A stretch of 64,000 nt of DNA from contig NZ_JAQURE010000001.1 of NCBI RefSeq assembly GCF_028715765.1, positions 62,001 through 126,000 of the forward strand. Reading direction: 5' to 3'. Source of the stretch: Rhodoferax sp. Its GTDB lineage: Bacteria; Pseudomonadota; Gammaproteobacteria; Burkholderiales; Burkholderiaceae_C. Position numbers and translations under genes: made by a program. Positions within the stretch are counted from its first letter, which is position 1, and every line of letters begins with the position of its first letter. A model generated the notes under the pieces. It saw nothing but the letters and a program-made list of their open reading frames with translations, made no database searches and was not told the DNA's origin. Positions 35,822 through 43,132 of this stretch are shown here, one piece after another.

Positions 35822-36787
35822 ATGACCAAAAAATTTGCCTCGCAAGCCGACCTCGAAGTCAAGAAGACCACCTTTGCCCGACTCTCCGAGCACTGCTGGG
35901 CCTACACCGCCGAGGGCGACCCCAACACCGGTGTCATCATCACAGACGATGCGGTGCTGATTTGTGACGCGCTGGCCACGCCGGTGATGGCGCAAAACCT
36001 GGTGGCCGAGATTCGCAAGATCACCAACAAGCCGATCAAATACGTGGTGCTGTCGCACTACCACGCGGTGCGGGTGCTGGGGGCTTCGGGCTACAAGGCA
36101 CACGGCATGCAGGAAATCATTGCCAGCCAGGGTACTTTGGACCTCATCAAAGAGCGTGGCGCACAAGACATGCAGTCTGAGTACGAACGCTTTCCGCGCC
36201 TGTTTGATGCCTTTGACTCGATCCCCGGCCTGACCTGGCCAACGCTCGTTTTTCAGGAGCAGCTCACGCTTTATCTAAGCGGGCTAGAGGTCAAAATCAT
36301 GCATATCGGCCCGGGCCACACCAAGGGCGACACGATTGTCTGGGTGCCCAGCGAAAAGGTGCTGTTCTCGGGTGACCTGCTGGAAGCCGATGCCGCCTGC
36401 TACACCGGCGACGCGCAGCTGGAAGAATGGCCCGCCACGCTGGATGCGCTGGCCGCACTCAAGCCAGAAAAAATCGTGCCCGGCCGTGGCCCGGCACTCG
36501 ACACCCCAGAGCGTGTGGCCGCCGGCCTGGCTTACACGCGGGACTTTGTCAGCACCTTGCTGGGTTCCGCCAAAGAAGCCGTGGCCCAGGGCATGAACCT
36601 GAAGCAAGCCATGGCGCATTGCCGCCAAGCCATGGACCCCAAGTTTGGCCAGGTCTTCATTTATGAACACTGCCTGCCGTTTGACGTGACCCGCGCCGTG
36701 GACGAGGCCAGCGGCATCAAACACCCGCGCATCTGGACGGCCGAGCGCGACAAGGAAATGTGGCACGGCCTGCAAGCCGCAGAGTAA
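35822..36787 (+). CDS. MBL-fold protein with degenerate metal motif
   Basis: 321 aa metallo-beta-lactamase superfamily protein. The usual HxHxDH is replaced by H79-Y-H81-A-V83-R84 (LSHYHAVRVLG), so the Asp and third His are missing. The later ligands remain: H166 (GPGHTKGD) and D185 (LFSGDLLEAD). It may bind one metal, or act non-hydrolytically. The C-terminal extension (about 250-321) is helical. It lies between the liv operon and the flavin monooxygenase gene (45 bp gap), so it probably belongs to the same catabolic unit. Exact function unknown. Confidence 0.82.
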   Translation: MTKKFASQADLEVKKTTFARLSEHCWAYTAEGDPNTGVIITDDAVLICDALATPVMAQNLVAEIRKITNKPIKYVVLSHYHAVRVLGASGYKAHGMQEIIASQGTLDLIKERGAQDMQSEYERFPRLFDAFDSIPGLTWPTLVFQEQLTLYLSGLEVKIMHIGPGHTKGDTIVWVPSEKVLFSGDLLEADAACYTGDAQLEEWPATLDALAALKPEKIVPGRGPALDTPERVAAGLAYTRDFVSTLLGSAKEAVAQGMNLKQAMAHCRQAMDPKFGQVFIYEHCLPFDVTRAVDEASGIKHPRIWTAERDKEMWHGLQAAE

Positions 36788-36832
36788 GTCACACCTACAT
36801 CGGCACAAAAAAATTAACACCAGAGACCAGCC

Positions 36833-38554
36833 ATGTTGAGCACTTACCAGTATCCAAAATTTGACTACGTTCGCCCGCCCGAGCAAAGCGGGGAAAAGAA
36901 GAAGCGTTACCCGGTGGTGGTGGTGGGTGCCGGCCCGGTGGGTCTGGCGGCGGCTATCGAGCTGGCGCAGTCCGGCGTGCCGGTGGTGTTGCTCGACGAC
37001 GACGACACCGTGTCGGTGGGTTCGCGTGGTGTCTGTTACGCCAAGCGCACGCTTGAAGTGCTGGACCGCCTGGAGCTGGGCGAGCCGTGTATGGACAAGG
37101 GGGTGAGCTGGAACGTGGGGCGCACGTTTTTCCGCGAGCAAGAGGTGTACAACTTCAACCTGCTGCCGCAGCCCGACCACAAACGCCCCGGCATGATCAA
37201 CCTGCAGCAGTATTACCTGGAAGCGTTTGAGGTGAAACGCGCCCAGGAGCTGCCCAATCTGGAATTGCGCTTTAAAAACAAGGTGCTGTCGGTGGCACCG
37301 CAGGGCGACGGTGCGATGCTGCAAGTGGAAACGCCAGACGGTATTTATTCGCTGGAGACCGAATGGCTGGTGGTGGCCGATGGGGCGCGTTCCAACATCC
37401 GCCGCATGATGGCGCTGGACATTGAAGGCAAGATTTTCAAGGACCGCTTTTTGATTGCCGACGTGGTCATGAAGGCCGATTTTCCACATGAGCGCTGGTT
37501 CTGGTTTGACCCGCCGTTTCACCCTGGGCAGTCGGTGCTGCTGCACCGCCAGGCTGACAACGTGTACCGCATCGACTTTCAACTCGGTTGGGATGCCGAC
37601 CCGGAAGAAGAGAAGAAGCCTGAAAAAGTCATCCCCCGCATCAAGGCCATGCTCGGTGATGAGCGTGAGTTTGAGCTGGAATGGGTCAGCGTCTACACCT
37701 TTCAGTGCCGCCGCATGAACGCCTTCACGCACGGCCATGTGTTGTTTGTGGGCGATGCGGCGCACCAGGTGTCGCCGTTTGGCGCGCGCGGTGCCAACTC
37801 CGGCATTCAGGACACCGACAACCTGTGCTGGAAGCTTAAATTGGTGGTTGAAGGCAAAGCACCGCCCGATCTGCTGGCCACCTATTCGGAAGAACGGGTG
37901 TTTGCCGCGGAAGAAAACCTGCTCAACTCGACCCGCTCTACCGACTTCATCACACCCAAGAGCAAAACCTCGCTGATGTTTCGCAACGCGGTGCTGAGCC
38001 TGGCGCGCGACCATGCGTTTGCCCGTGCACTGGTTAATTCAGGGCGTTTGTCGGTGCCGAGTTACCTGACCGAATCACGCCTGAACACGCCCGATGACGA
38101 CCCTTTTGCCGGCGACATGGTGCCCGGTGCGCCGATGGACGATGCGCCCATGCGCGTGGCTGGACAGGATGTCTGGCTGCTGGACCAAGTGGGGCAGCGC
38201 TTTTGCCTGCTGGTGTATGTGAACGATCCGGCCAGCCTGAGCGTGGACTCCCTGGCGCAACTCAAAGGCTTGGCCAGTGCAGCGGTGGGGTCTGGCTCAG
38301 ATGGCGGTTCGCGTTCTGGCACGGGCGCTGCCCTTGCAGTTGACGTGGTACTGGTGTCGCCAGCCAAGGCGGCAACAGCCACCGGTTTGACGCTGTTGCA
38401 AGACCACACCGACCGTTTTGCCGAGCGCTTTGATGCGCAAGACGGCACCACTTACCTGATTCGCCCCGATCAGCATGTGGCCGCGCGCTGGCGTGTGTTT
38501 GATGCGGCTCAGGTCCAAGCCGCGCTGGCCCGTGCCACCTGCAACCAACACTGA
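36833..38554 (+). CDS. Class A FAD-dependent aromatic hydroxylase (MhpA/PheA-like)
   Basis: 573 aa flavoprotein monooxygenase. The dinucleotide fold is VVVGAGPVGLAAAIELAQSG (GAGPVG at 32-37), the DG motif is VVADGARSNIRR, and the GD motif is HVLFVGDAAHQVSPFGARGA. A C-terminal thioredoxin-like region follows, of the type found in phenol and 3-(3-hydroxyphenyl)propionate hydroxylases. It is expected to hydroxylate a phenolic acid with NAD(P)H and O2. With the adjacent VOC, FAH and distant GST genes, a route ending in fumarylpyruvate/fumarylacetoacetate-type cleavage is plausible. The substrate cannot be read from sequence. Confidence 0.88.
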   Translation: MLSTYQYPKFDYVRPPEQSGEKKKRYPVVVVGAGPVGLAAAIELAQSGVPVVLLDDDDTVSVGSRGVCYAKRTLEVLDRLELGEPCMDKGVSWNVGRTFFREQEVYNFNLLPQPDHKRPGMINLQQYYLEAFEVKRAQELPNLELRFKNKVLSVAPQGDGAMLQVETPDGIYSLETEWLVVADGARSNIRRMMALDIEGKIFKDRFLIADVVMKADFPHERWFWFDPPFHPGQSVLLHRQADNVYRIDFQLGWDADPEEEKKPEKVIPRIKAMLGDEREFELEWVSVYTFQCRRMNAFTHGHVLFVGDAAHQVSPFGARGANSGIQDTDNLCWKLKLVVEGKAPPDLLATYSEERVFAAEENLLNSTRSTDFITPKSKTSLMFRNAVLSLARDHAFARALVNSGRLSVPSYLTESRLNTPDDDPFAGDMVPGAPMDDAPMRVAGQDVWLLDQVGQRFCLLVYVNDPASLSVDSLAQLKGLASAAVGSGSDGGSRSGTGAALAVDVVLVSPAKAATATGLTLLQDHTDRFAERFDAQDGTTYLIRPDQHVAARWRVFDAAQVQAALARATCNQH

Positions 38555-38564
38555 GGAACCCGCC

Positions 38565-38789
38565 ATGTCCCTGAACCTGCAAGCCCATTTTTTTGAGCCC
38601 GGCAAACGCTACTTTCGCGCCTTCACCCCCGGCGATGATTTTTACGAAGCACTGATTGACACCCACCGCGATTTAAGCGACGAACAAAGCGCCATGGTCA
38701 ACGCCAAGCTGGTGCTGCTGCTGGCCAACCACGTGGGCGACATCAGTGTGCTGCGCGAAGCCATGCAAATCGCCCGAAACGACTCTTAA
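38565..38789 (+). CDS. DUF2783 small protein
   Basis: 74 aa: MSLNLQAHFFEPGKRYFRAF continuing with GDDFYEALIDTHRDLSDEQS and a C-terminal helix. It matches DUF2783, a small family I recall mainly next to FAD monooxygenases of this type. It may be an accessory subunit. It begins 10 bp after the monooxygenase gene, with GAGGAA as SD, and is clearly co-transcribed. Confidence 0.75.
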   Translation: MSLNLQAHFFEPGKRYFRAFTPGDDFYEALIDTHRDLSDEQSAMVNAKLVLLLANHVGDISVLREAMQIARNDS

Positions 38790-38807
38790 TCAGTTGAGGA
38801 CAGAGCT

Positions 38808-38836
38808 GGCTCGCCAAGCGTAGCTGCGGTCTGTCC
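38808..38836. repeat. Inverted repeat between the DUF2783 and VOC genes
   Basis: GGACAGA (38808-38814) and TCTGTCC (38830-38836) frame a 15 bp loop containing GCTGGCTCGCCAAGC. It is a possible mRNA processing or stability hairpin between two co-directional genes. There is no T-run, so it is not a standard terminator. Confidence 0.35.
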
Positions 38837-38858
38837 CACAAATAAAAAGGTTTCCCCC

Positions 38859-39398
38859 ATGCACATCCAGAAAATTCACCATGTGGCCTACCGCTGCAAA
38901 GATGCCAAACAAACCGTGGAGTGGTACGGCAAGTACCTCAACATGGCTTTCATCCTGGCGATTGCCGAGAACGAAGTGCCGTCCACCCACGAGCCCGACC
39001 CCTACATGCACGTCTTTCTGGATGCGGGCGGCGGCAATGTGCTGGCGTTTTTTGAGCTGCCTACCAAACCTGAGATGAGCCGCGACCTCAACACCCCAAC
39101 CTGGACGCAGCACCTGGCGATGCAAGTGGCCACGGTCGACGAGTTGCTGGAAACCAAGGCCAAGCTGGAGGCCGATGGCATTGCAGTGGTGGGCCCAACC
39201 GACCACACCATCTTCAAATCGATCTACTTTTTTGACCCGAGTGGCCACCGGCTGGAACTCGCCGCCAACACCGGCACACCCAAGATGGCCAAGCTGCTTG
39301 ACGAGGCCAAATGGGACATGCTCAACGAATGGGCCATCACCAAAAAAGCGCCGCAGCACGCCCGCTGGATGCACGACGGCTCTTATGCCGGGGAGTAA
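38859..39398 (+). CDS. VOC-family protein, possible one-domain extradiol dioxygenase
   Basis: 179 aa vicinal-oxygen-chelate fold. The likely metal triad is H8 (KIHHVAYRC), H85 (WTQHLAMQV) and E133 (GHRLELAAN), the H-H-E set of type I extradiol dioxygenases and glyoxalases. Placed between a flavin hydroxylase and an FAH-family hydrolase, ring cleavage is the natural role, but a glyoxalase-like or isomerase role cannot be excluded. The C-terminal 40 residues are outside the common fold. Confidence 0.78.
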   Translation: MHIQKIHHVAYRCKDAKQTVEWYGKYLNMAFILAIAENEVPSTHEPDPYMHVFLDAGGGNVLAFFELPTKPEMSRDLNTPTWTQHLAMQVATVDELLETKAKLEADGIAVVGPTDHTIFKSIYFFDPSGHRLELAANTGTPKMAKLLDEAKWDMLNEWAITKKAPQHARWMHDGSYAGE

Positions 39399-39404
39399 GC
39401 ACAC

Positions 39405-40430
39405 ATGAAACTTGCCACCCTGAAACAAGGCGGACGCGACGGCACCTTGGTGGTCGTCAACCGCGCTTTGACCCACTGCCGCGCCGTGCCCGCCATTGCC
39501 CGCACCTTGCAAGCGGCGCTGGACGACTGGGAGGCTTGCGAGCCGCAGTTGCGCCAGGTGTATGAGGCCTTGAACAGCGGTGCCTTCAGCAACCCCGATG
39601 TGTTTGACCAGGCCACCTGCCACTCTCCCCTGCCACGCGCCTACCAATGGGCCGATGGCTCGGCCTATGTCAACCATGTGGAGCTGGTGCGCCGCGCCCG
39701 TGGGGCCGAATTGCCGCCCTCGTTCTGGACCGACCCGTTGATGTACCAGGGTGGCTCGGACTCGTTTGTCGGCCCGCGCGACCCGGTGCGTGCCTTGTCC
39801 GAAGACTGGGGCATTGACATGGAAGCTGAAGTGGCGGTGGTCACCGGCGACGTGGCCATGGGCCTTGATGTCGAACAGGCGGCCAAATCGGTGCGCTTGC
39901 TGATGCTGGTCAACGACGTGTCACTGCGCAACCTGATCCCCGGCGAACTTGCCAAGGGCTTTGGCTTCTTCCAGTCCAAACCCGCATCGGCCTTCAGCCC
40001 GGTGGCGGTCACGCCTGACGAACTGGGTGCCATTTGGGCGGACAGCCGGGTGCATCGCCCCTTGACCGTTCACCTGAACGGTGCGCTGTTTGGCCAGCCC
40101 GATGCAGGCACCGACATGGTGTTCAACTTTGCACAACTCATCAGCCACGCCGCCAAAACGCGTGAACTGTGTGCGGGTTCCATCATTGGCTCCGGCACGG
40201 TGTCGAACAAGCAAGGTGGGCTGCAGGGCTCGTCGATTGCCAACGGCGGGGTCGGTTATGGCTGCATTGCCGAGGTGCGGATGTACGAAACCATTGAGAC
40301 CGGCAAGCCGCAAACGCCCTATATGCAGTTTGGGGACAAGGTGCGCATTGAGATGCTGGATGCGCAAGGGGGGTCGATTTTTGGGGCGATTGACCAAATG
40401 GTTGAGCGGTATGGCTCGGTGGGCGCTTGA
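39405..40430 (+). CDS. Fumarylacetoacetate hydrolase family protein
   Basis: 341 aa with an N-terminal FAH_N-like region (to about 75) and a C-terminal catalytic FAH domain. Motifs seen: EDWGIDMEAEVAVVTGDV (acidic metal ligands), LLMLVNDVSLRNLIPGEL, GFGFFQSKPASAFSPVAV and GSIIGSGTVSNK. It hydrolyses C-C bonds in acylpyruvate-type products. It closes the hydroxylase-dioxygenase-hydrolase set, 6 bp after the VOC gene. The maleylacetoacetate-isomerase-like gene at 53.8 kb could supply its substrate. Confidence 0.88.
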   Translation: MKLATLKQGGRDGTLVVVNRALTHCRAVPAIARTLQAALDDWEACEPQLRQVYEALNSGAFSNPDVFDQATCHSPLPRAYQWADGSAYVNHVELVRRARGAELPPSFWTDPLMYQGGSDSFVGPRDPVRALSEDWGIDMEAEVAVVTGDVAMGLDVEQAAKSVRLLMLVNDVSLRNLIPGELAKGFGFFQSKPASAFSPVAVTPDELGAIWADSRVHRPLTVHLNGALFGQPDAGTDMVFNFAQLISHAAKTRELCAGSIIGSGTVSNKQGGLQGSSIANGGVGYGCIAEVRMYETIETGKPQTPYMQFGDKVRIEMLDAQGGSIFGAIDQMVERYGSVGA

Positions 40431-40542
40431 GTTCCCGTTGACTCAGTTGCTTCCTCTCAATCCCTATCTTGTGAGCGCCAGCCATGGTTAATTTTTTAGC
40501 TTTTGTAACCCACCATTGCCAAGCCAAACCTCAACCAAATCC

Positions 40543-40573
40543 AAATTAATTGGAATCTGACCCCCATTAATTT
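40543..40573. repeat. AAATTAAT..ATTAATTT inverted repeat with TCTGACCCC core
   Basis: AAATTAAT-TGGAATCTGACCCCC-ATTAATTT has perfect 8 bp arms. The reverse complement contains GGGGTCAGATTCCAATTAAT, a motif I recall as widely dispersed in betaproteobacteria, often beside REP-associated tyrosine transposases. No transposase gene is attached here. Confidence 0.5.
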
Positions 40574-40574
40574 A

Positions 40575-40633
40575 TAACATTTGAGCCTCTAGCCCTTATA
40601 CAACAAGCTCAAGCAGCTATCTTTTTTACTAAT
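40575..40633. repeat. Dispersed Comamonadaceae-type repeat upstream of paaN
   Basis: GAGCCTCTAGCCCTTATACA followed by ACAAGCTCAAGCAGCTATCTTTTTT is the repeat in reverse orientation, ending about 25 bp before the paaN start. It occupies the space where the paaN promoter would be expected. Confidence 0.55.
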
Positions 40634-40657
40634 TTGATCAAGACACAAAGGCCCCCC

Positions 40658-42325
40658 ATGACCCACCCACTTTTCGAAAAACACCGCGCCAAACTCGAAT
40701 CAGCGTTAGATGCCATCCACACCCGTGGCTACTGGGCCGCCTACAACGAGATGCCCAGCCCCAAGACCTATGGCGAAACCGCTGCGGACGACGGCAAAAA
40801 AGCCTTTGAAGCGCACCTCGGCCAGCAGTTTGACCTGCAGCAGCCCGGCAGCACCGGCTGGCAAGGCGGTGAAAACTCGCCCTATGGCGTGGAGTTGAAC
40901 GTGCAGTACCCGGTGTGCGACATCGAGGCGCTGATTGCGGCGGGCCAGGCCGCCATGACCGGCTGGCAAGCCGCCGGAGTAGAGGGCCGCACGGGGCTGT
41001 GCATCGAGATGCTGGACCGCCTGAACGCACAAAGCTTCGAGATCGGCCACGCGGTGATGATGACCACCGGCCAGGGCTGGATGATGGCGTTTCAGGCCGG
41101 CAGCCCGCACGCGCAAGACCGTGGCCTGGAAACCGTGACCTACGCCTACCGCGAGCAAAGTTTTGTACCGGCTGAGGCCACCTGGGAAAAGCCGCAGGGC
41201 AAAAACCCGCCGCTGGTGATGAAGAAACATTTTCAGATCGTCGGCCGCGGTGTGGCCGTGGTGGTGGGGTGTGGCACTTTCCCCACCTGGAACACTTACC
41301 CGGGAATGTTTGCCGCGCTGGCCACTGGCAACGCGGTGATTGTCAAACCGCACCCCAATGCGATTCTGCCCGCAGCCATCACCGTGCGCACCCTTCGTGC
41401 GGTATTGGCCGAGCACGGCATCGACCCCAACCTGGTCACCTTGTGCGTGCCGAACCAGCCCGAAACCACGCAAGCACTGGTGACCCACCCGGCGGTCAAG
41501 TCGGTGGACTTCACCGGGGGCAATGTGTTTGGCCAGTGGCTCATTGACCACTGCCGCCAGGCGCAGGTGTATGCCGAACTGGCTGGCATCAACAACGTGG
41601 TGATCGACTCCACCGACGCGTACAAACCCATGCTGCGCAACCTGGCGTTCACCCTGTCGCTGTATTCCGGCCAGATGTGCACCACCTCGCAGGCGCTGTT
41701 GGTACCTGCGGGCGGCATTGACACCGAAGACGGCCACAAGAGTTATGACGAGGTGTGTGCGGACTTGGCGCGTGCCATTGAAGGCTTTCTGGCCAAGCCC
41801 GAAGTGGCTTGTGCCGTGCTGGGCGCGGTGCAGTCGGCCGACACGCTGGCGCGTATTGCGCTGGCAGAGGGTGGCTCCTTGGGCCGCGTGCTGCTGGCTT
41901 CCAAAAAGCTCGACAACCCCGATTTCCCCAAGGCACAAGTGCGCACGCCGGTGCTGCTGGCCTGCGATGCAGCAGACGAATCTGCTTACCTGGAAGAGCG
42001 TTTTGGCCCAATCACCTTTGTCGTGAAAGTAGCCGACACCGCCGCTGCCATTGCTTTGTCGGAGCGCGTCATTGCCACCCACGGCGCACTCACCGCCGGT
42101 ATTTACTCCACCCGCCCGGAAGTCATTGAAGCCATGACGGCGGCCACCTGGCGCGCCAAAGTGGCGCTGTCCATCAATCTGACCGGTGCGGTGTTTGTCA
42201 ACCAGTCGGCCGCGTTCTCGGATTACCACGGCACTGGCGGCAACCCGGCGGCCAACGCCTCGTATTCGGACTCGGCTTTTGTGGCCAACCGTTTCCGCGT
42301 GGTGCAGCGCCGTTATCACGTCTAA
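40658..42325 (+). CDS. paaN: Phenylacetic acid degradation protein PaaN (aldehyde dehydrogenase type)
   Basis: 555 aa aldehyde-dehydrogenase-superfamily protein of the PaaN type found in Burkholderiales paa clusters. It acts in the ring-opening stage, where the semialdehyde of oxepin-CoA hydrolysis is oxidised. Seen: TTGQGWMMAFQAG, GCGTFPTWNTYPGMFAALAT, and the active-site Cys region LYSGQMCTTSQALLVP. Unlike E. coli PaaZ (about 680 aa) it has no C-terminal MaoC-like hydratase, so oxepin-CoA hydrolysis must come from another protein. The ATG at 40658 is preferred to one 8 codons upstream. Confidence 0.9.
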   Translation: MTHPLFEKHRAKLESALDAIHTRGYWAAYNEMPSPKTYGETAADDGKKAFEAHLGQQFDLQQPGSTGWQGGENSPYGVELNVQYPVCDIEALIAAGQAAMTGWQAAGVEGRTGLCIEMLDRLNAQSFEIGHAVMMTTGQGWMMAFQAGSPHAQDRGLETVTYAYREQSFVPAEATWEKPQGKNPPLVMKKHFQIVGRGVAVVVGCGTFPTWNTYPGMFAALATGNAVIVKPHPNAILPAAITVRTLRAVLAEHGIDPNLVTLCVPNQPETTQALVTHPAVKSVDFTGGNVFGQWLIDHCRQAQVYAELAGINNVVIDSTDAYKPMLRNLAFTLSLYSGQMCTTSQALLVPAGGIDTEDGHKSYDEVCADLARAIEGFLAKPEVACAVLGAVQSADTLARIALAEGGSLGRVLLASKKLDNPDFPKAQVRTPVLLACDAADESAYLEERFGPITFVVKVADTAAAIALSERVIATHGALTAGIYSTRPEVIEAMTAATWRAKVALSINLTGAVFVNQSAAFSDYHGTGGNPAANASYSDSAFVANRFRVVQRRYHV

Positions 42326-42334
42326 GGCCGCACC

Positions 42335-43126
42335 ATGACCTACCAGAACATTCGTTTTGAAGCCCAAGACGGCATCGCCCGCCTGACGCTGAATCGCCCC
42401 GACAAACTCAACAGTTTTACCGGCGCCATGCACGCTGAATTGCGCAGCGCGCTTGATGTGGTGCAAACCGACAAAAGCATCCGTGTGCTGGTCATCACCG
42501 GTGCGGGCCGCGGCTTTTGCGCCGGGCAAGACCTGGCCGACCCCGACATGACGGTGGGCCATTTGCAGCCCGATATTGGTGCCGTGGTGGAGCAACATTA
42601 CAAGCCATTGATTCTGGCACTGCAAAACCTGCGGGTGCCCACGGTAGCAGCGGTCAATGGCGTCGCTGCTGGTGCAGGTTGCAGCCTGGCGCTGGCCTGT
42701 GACCTGGTGATTGCTGCCAAATCGGCCTCGTTTTTGCAGGCCTTCAGCAAAATCGGCCTGATTCCCGACACCGGTGGCACCTGGTTTTTGCCACAGCGCG
42801 TGGGCATGGCCCGCGCTCTTGGGTTGGCGATGCTGGCCGACAAATTGCCTGCCGAAAAAGCCGAAGCATGGGGCCTGATCTGGCAGGCCGTGGACGACGC
42901 CGAGCTCACCTCCACCGTGAACCAGCTGGCCGCGCAGTTGGCGCAGATGCCGACCCGCGCGCTGGTCGCCACCCGGCTGGCCATGCACGCGGCACCCAAC
43001 CACACGCTGGAACAACAACTCGGTTTTGAAGCCGGTTTCATGCGCGAGCTGGGCTGGCGCGACGACTTCAAGGAAGGCGTGGCCGCTTTCCAGCAAAAGC
43101 GCGCGCCCAAATTCACCGGTAACTGA
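42335..43126 (+). CDS. paaG: 2-(1,2-epoxy-1,2-dihydrophenyl)acetyl-CoA isomerase PaaG
   Basis: 263 aa crotonase-fold enzyme: oxyanion-hole segments AGRGFCAGQDLADPDM and NGVAAGAGCSLALACDLV, catalytic-region FSKIGLIPDTGGTWFLP. The CAGQDLAD motif with Asp is typical of PaaG, which converts ring-1,2-epoxide to oxepin-CoA. It lies 9 bp after paaN and 6 bp before paaH. Confidence 0.93.
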   Translation: MTYQNIRFEAQDGIARLTLNRPDKLNSFTGAMHAELRSALDVVQTDKSIRVLVITGAGRGFCAGQDLADPDMTVGHLQPDIGAVVEQHYKPLILALQNLRVPTVAAVNGVAAGAGCSLALACDLVIAAKSASFLQAFSKIGLIPDTGGTWFLPQRVGMARALGLAMLADKLPAEKAEAWGLIWQAVDDAELTSTVNQLAAQLAQMPTRALVATRLAMHAAPNHTLEQQLGFEAGFMRELGWRDDFKEGVAAFQQKRAPKFTGN

Positions 43127-43132
43127 ACCGCC

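Noticed and set aside
36284-38014. A 576-codon minus-strand frame opposite the MBL and FAD genes
   Set aside because: Antisense shadow of genes with clear domain motifs; no SD, no recognisable fold.
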